From contig JAZOML010000026.1 in the NCBI GenBank assembly GCA_045653945.1, positions 1 to 19,258 on the forward strand: DNA of 19,258 nt, given 5' to 3'. This DNA is from SIG673 sp045653945. Lineage in GTDB: Bacteria > Bacillota > Clostridia > Oscillospirales > CAG-272. Shown piece by piece: positions 15,422-19,258 of the stretch. The notes below the pieces were generated by a model. It was not told the DNA's origin, did not search any database, and was given only the letters and a program-made list of their open reading frames with translations. Made by a program: the position numbers and the translations under genes. Positions within the stretch are counted from its first letter, which is position 1; each line of letters opens with the position of its first letter.

Positions 15422-16036
15422 TTATTTTGAAAAGCGTTTTCCGGTTTCAGTTATCACAATTCTGCCTGCGCCCATTTCCGCTATCTTTTCACAAAACATA
15501 TTAAACGTATCGGGCTTTGCGGCAAGACAAAGCAAAACTGTATCCGTAAATTCGGAGCTATCCTCTTTAATATCAAGCGCACCGATAACGGGTATCAGCT
15601 TTTGGTAGTCGGAATAGGAGCATTTAACAGAAAATTCGGTATATTCGGCGTAGGTTACGATTTTAGCCGCATTAACTGCATCTCTTGCGCTTGCGCTATA
15701 TGCTCTTACAAGACCGCCTGCGCCGAGCAGTATTCCGCCGAAATATCTTGTTACAACGATGACTGCATCGGTAAAGCCGCCTTTTTGAATAACGCTTAAA
15801 ATCGGCACGCCTGCCGTCCCCTGCGGTTCACCGTCGTCGCTATATCTTGCGCTTCCGTTTGCAAGCATATAAGCATAGCAGTTATGGGTAGCATCACCGT
15901 ATTTTTTACGAATTTTCGTAATAAATTCCATTGCCTCTTCCTCGCTTTTAACGGGGCGGGCGTTACCAATAAACAGTGATTTCCTTTCGGTAAAAGAGGT
16001 CTCCGCCTCTTTTTCAAGAGTAATATATTCTTCCAT
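15422..16036 (-). CDS. YigZ/IMPACT-family (UPF0029) protein
   Basis: A 204-residue cytoplasmic protein of the YigZ/IMPACT family. The signature GEPQGTAGVPILSVIQ is followed by VTRYFGGILLGAGGLVRAYS, the most conserved block of the family, and a smaller C-terminal ferredoxin-like domain ends ITETGKRFSK. In eukaryotes IMPACT affects translational control; the bacterial role is not settled. The start at 16036 is preferred although AGGAGG (16049-16054) is 12 nt away, because the alternative ATG at 16048 touches that site with no spacing. It is the last gene after mtnN and hflX, 23 nt behind hflX. Confidence 0.93.
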   Translation of the reverse strand: MEEYITLEKEAETSFTERKSLFIGNARPVKSEEEAMEFITKIRKKYGDATHNCYAYMLANGSARYSDDGEPQGTAGVPILSVIQKGGFTDAVIVVTRYFGGILLGAGGLVRAYSASARDAVNAAKIVTYAEYTEFSVKCSYSDYQKLIPVIGALDIKEDSSEFTDTVLLCLAAKPDTFNMFCEKIAEMGAGRIVITETGKRFSK

Positions 16037-16059
16037 ACCGAGGCGCATCCTCCTTTACA

Positions 16060-17208
16060 TTATTTATTATAAGGGCTCTTTGGTGCTATTTCATCAAGTC
16101 GGTTAAGAAGCTTTTCTACTCCCCTGCCCGTTTTGGCAGAAATAAAGAACACGTCCTCCATTTCTGCATCCTCAACAGTGGGGCGAACAAAGTCCTCTTG
16201 CTTTTCCGCAACATCGCATTTATTAAATACGTAGAGTATAGGCTTATCACCTGCTCCAAGCTCTGCAAGGAGTTCTCTGGTTACGTTCGCCTGCGCTCCA
16301 CACTCGCTATCCGATGCGTCCATAAGCATTATAATAACGTCCGCGTATCTAACCTCGTCAAGAGTTGAGGCAAAGGCTTTTATTAAGTGGTGGGGCAGGT
16401 TACGGATAAATCCTACCGTATCGGTAAGAAGGGCAGCCCTGCCTGAGGGAAGTGTAAAGCGTCTTGTGGTCGTATCAAGCGTTGCAAAGAGCTTATCCTC
16501 AGCAAGTATTCCTGCATCGGTCAGGTAGTTAAGAAGTGTTGATTTTCCCGCATTGGTGTAACCCGCAATCGTTATTTTGGGCATACCGCTTCTATCTCTT
16601 TGCGCTCTTTGAGTGCGTCTGTTACGCGCTATCGCCTCAATTTGATTTTCAAGCGCAACTATTCTTTTCTTAATATATCGGCGGTCTGTTTCAAGCTTTG
16701 TTTCACCAGGTCCGCGTGCCGCAATGCTACCGCTTCCGCCCTGTCTTGACATATCAACTCCGCGTCCGACAAGTCGTGGGACTGAATATTTCAGTTGTGC
16801 AAGTTCAACCTGCAGCTTACCCTCTCCACTCGTTGCGTGGAGTGCGAAGATATCAAGTATCAGCATACTGCGGTCAATAACGTGAGGCCCGTTAAGTCCG
16901 TCCTCGATATTTTTAATTTGAGAGGGAGATAGCTCGGTATCAAAGACCGCAAGAGTAATTTCGGCGGTTTTGCAAAGCTCCGCAAGCTCCTTGACCTTAC
17001 CCGAGCCTATATACGTTGCAGGGTCTGGGCGGTCCTTTTGTTGAATCATACGCGCGGCAACCTCACCGCCTGCCGTTTCAACAAGTCGCCACAGCTCTTC
17101 AAGAGAGGCAAGTGCCGCGCCCTCGTTCTTGTCGGTCATAAGCTTAACGAGGACTACTCGCTCTTTTTCTTCACCCTCGAAATTATTTTTAAGTTTATTT
17201 TTAGCCAT
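16060..17208 (-). CDS. hflX: Ribosome-associated GTPase HflX
   Basis: A 382-residue GTPase that binds the 50S subunit and splits stalled or idle ribosomes. The N-terminal HflX domain includes PDPATYIGSGKVKEL (61-75), and the glycine-rich GGSGSIAARGPGETKLETDRR (157-177) links it by a helix to the G domain. GTP motifs: GYTNAGKST (216-224), DTVGFIRNLPH (263-273), NKCD (329-332) and SAKTG. The length is slightly shorter than many homologs (around 400-430). It starts 12 nt after the mtnN stop with a GGAG site, so the two are translated from one message. Confidence 0.97.
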   Translation of the reverse strand: MAKNKLKNNFEGEEKERVVLVKLMTDKNEGAALASLEELWRLVETAGGEVAARMIQQKDRPDPATYIGSGKVKELAELCKTAEITLAVFDTELSPSQIKNIEDGLNGPHVIDRSMLILDIFALHATSGEGKLQVELAQLKYSVPRLVGRGVDMSRQGGSGSIAARGPGETKLETDRRYIKKRIVALENQIEAIARNRRTQRAQRDRSGMPKITIAGYTNAGKSTLLNYLTDAGILAEDKLFATLDTTTRRFTLPSGRAALLTDTVGFIRNLPHHLIKAFASTLDEVRYADVIIMLMDASDSECGAQANVTRELLAELGAGDKPILYVFNKCDVAEKQEDFVRPTVEDAEMEDVFFISAKTGRGVEKLLNRLDEIAPKSPYNK

Positions 17209-17220
17209 ATTTTCTCCGTA

Positions 17221-17907
17221 TTAATATTTTTCGGCGAATTCCGATATAACCTTTATGTAGTTATCCGCCGCCATTTTACAAAATGTCGGATAGTCGATTT
17301 CCGCAACGCCGTCAGCCTTATCGGAAATAGCTCGCAGCACTGCAAAAGGAACTTTATTTACATAGCAAACGTGTCCTATTGCTGCGCCCTCCATTTCACA
17401 AGCGATTGCTCCAAACTCGGAAACAATACCTGCCTTTACCTCTTTTGATGCAATGAACTGGTCGCCGCTGGCTATTGTACCGAGGAGTGTATTTATGCCG
17501 TTATTTGCGGCAATATGAACAAGAAGATTACTTGCCCTCTCGTCAGCATCAAAGTAAATAACGTTAATTCCCGAAATAAGTCCCTTGGGGTCGCCAAGAG
17601 GTGATGTATCCATATCGTGTTGAACAACCTTATCGGCAACCGCTATATCGCATACGTTAAGCATATGAGAAAGCGAGCCTGCAACACCCGTATTTACTAT
17701 AACGTCGGGCTTAAATTCCAAAATCATTGTTTGTGTGCAAATAGCCGCAAAAACCTTTCCGATACCGCAAACCGCTGTAACAACCTCATTTTTGCCGAGC
17801 TTACCCGAAACGTAGGTAACTCCGCTTATAGTTTTTTCGGATTTTTCGGTCATTTTTGCTCTGATGCCCTCAATCTCGACGGTCATCGCTCCAATAATTC
17901 CTATCAT
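17221..17907 (-). CDS. mtnN: 5'-methylthioadenosine/S-adenosylhomocysteine nucleosidase
   Basis: Cleaves adenine from methylthioadenosine and S-adenosylhomocysteine in methionine salvage and the activated methyl cycle; 228 residues, the normal size. It starts MIGIIGAMTVEIEGI with the conserved active-site Glu (Glu11). The purine-binding segment ASGDQFI (146-152), the substrate-binding EMEGAA (171-176) and the catalytic Asp in ISDKAD (Asp196) are all present. VNTGVAGS (71-78) is the glycine-rich nucleoside phosphorylase-fold loop. A promoter precedes it and hflX follows 12 nt downstream. Confidence 0.96.
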   Translation of the reverse strand: MIGIIGAMTVEIEGIRAKMTEKSEKTISGVTYVSGKLGKNEVVTAVCGIGKVFAAICTQTMILEFKPDVIVNTGVAGSLSHMLNVCDIAVADKVVQHDMDTSPLGDPKGLISGINVIYFDADERASNLLVHIAANNGINTLLGTIASGDQFIASKEVKAGIVSEFGAIACEMEGAAIGHVCYVNKVPFAVLRAISDKADGVAEIDYPTFCKMAADNYIKVISEFAEKY

Positions 17908-17935
17908 TTATATATACCTCTTTGCGTTTTTTATA

Positions 17936-17964
17936 ATTGTACCATATTATTTATATAATTGCAA
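17936..17964 (-). promoter_or_regulatory. Promoter of the mtnN-hflX-yigZ unit
   Basis: On the minus strand TTGCAA (17959-17964), 17 nt, TACAAT (17936-17941). It sits between the preceding gene's terminator and the mtnN ribosome binding site. Confidence 0.8.
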
Positions 17965-17974
17965 GAGGGGGGAG

Positions 17975-18005
17975 AAAAAAAGCAAGACTTTATCGGTCCT
18001 GCTTT
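17975..18005 (-). terminator. Intrinsic terminator overlapping the end of the four-helix-bundle gene
   Basis: On the minus strand AAAGCAGGAC (18005-17996) pairs with GTCTTGCTTT (17988-17979) with one G-U pair, followed by a run of T. The 7-nt loop contains the gene's TAA stop, so the 5' arm is coding sequence. Confidence 0.85.
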
Positions 18006-18340
18006 GATGTATTTATGGAAGAAATAAGCATCACACGAATGCTTGTGCAAGTATTATTTAATGATTTATAAGTGTCCTCATCAATATAATTTGTTTTGAA
18101 AAGTAATTCAAGCCAATAACCAGTTTCGTTTGCTTCCTTAAGAGCAATTTGAAGCTTTGCTATAAAATCGGCTTTACCATGAGCATAGTGGGCTTCGCGA
18201 ATATTGGCACCTATACTCGTACCACTTCTGCCAATTTGATTTGAAATGATAGATTCCCGCTTTTCTTTTAAGGATTTTACAAGTTCAATAATTGAAACGG
18301 CAAAATCAATAGACCGGCTTGATAATTTATCTTCTTTCAT
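17990..18340 (-). CDS. Four-helix-bundle protein, S23 / 23S rRNA intervening-sequence (IVP) family
   Basis: A 116-residue helical protein. Visible family blocks are QIGRSGTSIGANIREA (35-50), KADFIAKLQIALKEANETGYWLELL (56-80) and a final helix. Known relatives are proteins encoded in 23S rRNA intervening sequences and the Avd accessory proteins of diversity-generating retroelements, which bind nucleic acid and reverse transcriptase. Here there is no rRNA, reverse transcriptase or template repeat, so it is a free-standing member; function unknown. The start at 18340 has AAGGAGG at 18346-18352; a longer frame to 18397 would run back through the repeat array. The gene looks more AT-rich than its neighbours and has its own terminator. 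No convincing promoter is visible; the upstream 165 bp are an array of small hairpins. Confidence 0.88.
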   Translation of the reverse strand: MKEDKLSSRSIDFAVSIIELVKSLKEKRESIISNQIGRSGTSIGANIREAHYAHGKADFIAKLQIALKEANETGYWLELLFKTNYIDEDTYKSLNNTCTSIRVMLISSINTSKQDR

Positions 18341-18355
18341 ATTTTCCTCCTTATA

Positions 18356-18518
18356 ATGAAGCATTGACTCCGTCAATATGAAGCAGTTGCTTTGCAACTA
18401 TGAAGTGCTCACTCCGTTCGCATGAAGCGAAGCACACAAATAAATTAGCGAAGCGACTTCATCAGGCGAAGCCGTCTTCATAAGCAAAGCGTCTTAATAA
18501 ACCGAAGGTGTGCTTCAT
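18356..18518. repeat. Array of ATGAAG-led mini-hairpins upstream of the S23-family gene
   Basis: Three exact 22-bp units lie at 18356-18377, 18378-18399 and 18400-18421. Each is ATGAAG plus a 16-nt hairpin: ATTGAC-TCC-GTCAAT, AGTTGC-TTT-GCAACT, and a mismatched GCTCAC-TCC-GTTCGC. A partial fourth begins at 18422. From 18446 the motif reverses (CTTCAT on the plus strand), with units of 17-20 nt at 18446-18462, 18463-18481, 18482-18498 (variant CTTAAT) and 18499-18518, mostly built on GC-GAA-GC. The two halves face each other around an AT-rich centre at 18438-18445. The arm sequences vary while the pairing of the best units and the ATGAAG lead are kept. Confidence 0.85.
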
Positions 18519-18520
18519 TC

Positions 18521-18562
18521 AAAAACAAAAATCGAACACTTCTGTGTTCGATTTTTGTTTTT
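18521..18562. terminator. Intrinsic terminator after tRNA-Lys (symmetric)
   Basis: A perfect 19-bp stem, 18521-18539 with 18544-18562, around loop TTCT. A-rich and T-rich ends let it work on either strand. It begins 3 nt beyond the tRNA CCA end. Confidence 0.93.
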
Positions 18563-18564
18563 GT

Positions 18565-18640
18565 TGGTGACCCATCGGAGGCTCGAACTCCGGACCCACA
18601 GATTAAAAGCCTGTTGCTCTACCTACTGAGCTAATGAGTC
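18565..18640 (-). tRNA. tRNA-Lys (anticodon UUU)
   Basis: The minus strand folds into a complete cloverleaf with encoded CCA. The acceptor arms GACTCAT and ATGGGTC pair with one G-T. The D stem is GCTC/GAGC. The anticodon stem ACAGG/TCTGT encloses CTTTTAA, giving anticodon TTT. The T arm is CGGAG-TTCGAGC-CTCCG. The discriminator is A. It has its own promoter and terminator and so forms a single-gene unit. Confidence 0.98.
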
Positions 18641-18722
18641 ATACTTTTCTTGAAAGAAAAGTATGCAAAAGAACTTCTATACACATTTTCAGTACACACA
18701 AAACCTTTTGCAAAATTCTTTC
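18641..18722 (-). repeat. tRNA-Lys leader: hairpin-plus-tail repeat copy 4 with competing fold
   Basis: Directly ahead of the mature tRNA 5' end is an 11-bp hairpin (18641-18664, arms ATACTTTTCTT/AAGAAAAGTAT), then GCAAAAGAACTTCT, matching the dispersed repeat family. In addition GAAAGAA and GCAAAAG (minus strand, 18722-18705) are complementary to CTTTTGC and TTCTTTC (18671-18652), so a second, mutually exclusive pairing is possible. Confidence 0.65.
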
Positions 18723-18737
18723 AATCAACGCTTAAAT

Positions 18738-18766
18738 ATAATAGCACAAAAAATAATCTTTGTCAA
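18738..18766 (-). promoter_or_regulatory. Promoter of tRNA-Lys
   Basis: On the minus strand TTGACA (18761-18766), 17 nt, TATTAT (18738-18743). It predicts a 5' leader of about 90 nt before the mature tRNA. Confidence 0.88.
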
Positions 18767-18789
18767 TAGTTTTTCCAAAAAAACTTTAT

Positions 18790-19050
18790 TTAGGCATTAT
18801 TTTCTTTATTAAGCGCCTCTATAACCGCCTTTGCGAGCTGATCGGCGCAGGACGTATTTTTAAAACCACAGGTATTTCCCGCAAGAATTTCATTTATTTC
18901 AGTTGCGTTTTTTCCCTCAACGAGCTTACCTATCGCTTTTAAATTTCCGTTACAGCCGCCGAAAAACTCAACGTTTTTAACAATGCCATCCTCGATATCA
19001 AAGGTTATTTTTCTCGCACAAACACCCTTTGTTATATACTCGTATTTCAT
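18790..19050 (-). CDS. TSCPD domain-containing protein
   Basis: An 86-residue protein made almost entirely of a TSCPD domain, the small Cys-containing module also found at the C-terminus of B12-dependent ribonucleotide reductases. It contains FFGGCNGNLKAIGKLVEG (29-46) and TCGFKNTSCADQLA (60-73); the family motif TSCPD reads TSCAD here. Four cysteines (11, 33, 61, 68) could bind metal or form a redox pair. Stand-alone forms are common in Clostridia; their role is not known. The start at 19050 is chosen over the ATG 12 nt upstream because GGAG lies 7 nt before it. It is followed by the tRNA-Lys promoter with no clear terminator in between. Confidence 0.88.
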   Translation of the reverse strand: MKYEYITKGVCARKITFDIEDGIVKNVEFFGGCNGNLKAIGKLVEGKNATEINEILAGNTCGFKNTSCADQLAKAVIEALNKENNA

Positions 19051-19125
19051 ATTCTTCTCCATTTTTTTGATTTTATGTTAAATTGATTTTCTTTCTTATC
19101 TCGAAATAAAAAAATCACGTAGTGA

Positions 19126-19168
19126 TTCGATACAAACGAGGTCTACACAAGACTTCGTTTGTATCGAA
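19126..19168. repeat. Long inverted repeat (19-bp arms)
   Basis: Arms 19126-19144 and 19150-19168 are complementary over 19 positions with a single G-T pair, around loop ACACA. The arms are not followed by a T run, so this is not a standard terminator. A smaller hairpin ATCAC-GTA-GTGAT immediately precedes it. Confidence 0.85.
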
Positions 19169-19201
19169 GTTCTTTTACGAACCTTTCTTTTAAGAAAGGT
19201 G
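19168..19201. repeat. Hairpin-plus-tail repeat, copy 5 (inverted)
   Basis: Read on the minus strand, hairpin ACCTTTCTT/AAGAAAGGT (19200-19181) is followed by a GTAAAAGAACTTC tail. It matches about 28 of 34 positions of the copy in the tRNA-Lys leader, but lies in the opposite orientation. It sits just after the end of the truncated gene at 19207. Confidence 0.65.
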
Positions 19202-19206
19202 GAAAA

Positions 19207-19258
19207 TCACTTAATCATAGAAGCAAGAATTTCAGCCGCCGAAGCAAGAGCCTTATCT
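19207..19258 (-). CDS. 3' end of an unidentified gene, truncated by window edge
   Basis: The minus-strand frame entering from the right edge reads DKALASAAEILASMIK and stops at TGA (19207-19209). About 16 codons are visible, Ala-rich and probably helical, too few to identify a product. The frame is judged coding because the intergenic hairpins begin right after the stop and it continues the minus-strand gene series. Confidence 0.45.
   Translation of the reverse strand, partial: DKALASAAEILASMIK

Noticed and set aside
17990..18340. 23S rRNA intervening-sequence protein in its usual location
   Set aside because: No rRNA sequence flanks the gene; it sits between protein and tRNA genes.
18356..18518. 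Possible CRISPR array
   Set aside because: The units are short, contiguous and palindromic, there are no spacers of uniform length between constant repeats, and no cas genes are near.
17990..18562. Diversity-generating retroelement (S23-family protein resembles Avd)
   Set aside because: No reverse transcriptase, no template/variable repeat pair and no variable-protein target lie in the window.

Overview
The window looks like chromosome of a Gram-positive, low-to-mid GC bacterium of the class Clostridia. The main evidence is gene order: dgt-dnaG-rpoD (the Bacillota macromolecular-synthesis cluster) and yceD-rpmF-DUF512-der-plsY. Strong AGGAGG-type ribosome binding sites, sigma-A promoters with TTGACA/TATAAT boxes and abundant intrinsic terminators agree. 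The standard genetic code fits. No rRNA, CRISPR array, transposase or phage gene is seen. Genus cannot be fixed from the sequence.

Layout. 1-2217 (+): the 3' part of argS, then yebC, separated by a 122-bp element with terminal inverted repeats. 2222-2319: two tandem 49-bp repeats, then a bidirectional terminator. From 2400 onward every gene is on the minus strand. 2400-3401: a small membrane protein gene followed by a TetR-family regulator gene. 3530-4471: a LysR regulator with a perfect inverted repeat lying over its own promoter. 4682-4870: rpmB. 5011-9314: an operon read yceD, rpmF, DUF512 radical-SAM gene, der, plsY. 9493-11076: a lone lipoprotein gene. 11323-15304: dgt, dnaG, rpoD. 15422-17907: mtnN, hflX, yigZ. 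17990-18340: a free-standing S23/IVP-type four-helix-bundle gene with a dense array of short hairpin repeats directly upstream. 18565-18640: a self-contained tRNA-Lys(UUU) unit. 18790-19050: a TSCPD-domain gene. 19207-19258: the 3' end of another minus-strand gene.

Most genes are core housekeeping: translation (argS, rpmB, rpmF, tRNA-Lys), ribosome assembly or rescue (der, hflX), replication and dNTP pools (dnaG, dgt), transcription (rpoD), membrane lipid synthesis (plsY) and methyl-cycle salvage (mtnN). The parts least explained by known genes are non-coding: (a) the ATGAAG hairpin array upstream of the S23-family gene, (b) a dispersed hairpin-plus-tail repeat present in about five copies, one of them in the tRNA-Lys leader where it can form a competing fold, and (c) the inverted-repeat element ahead of yebC.
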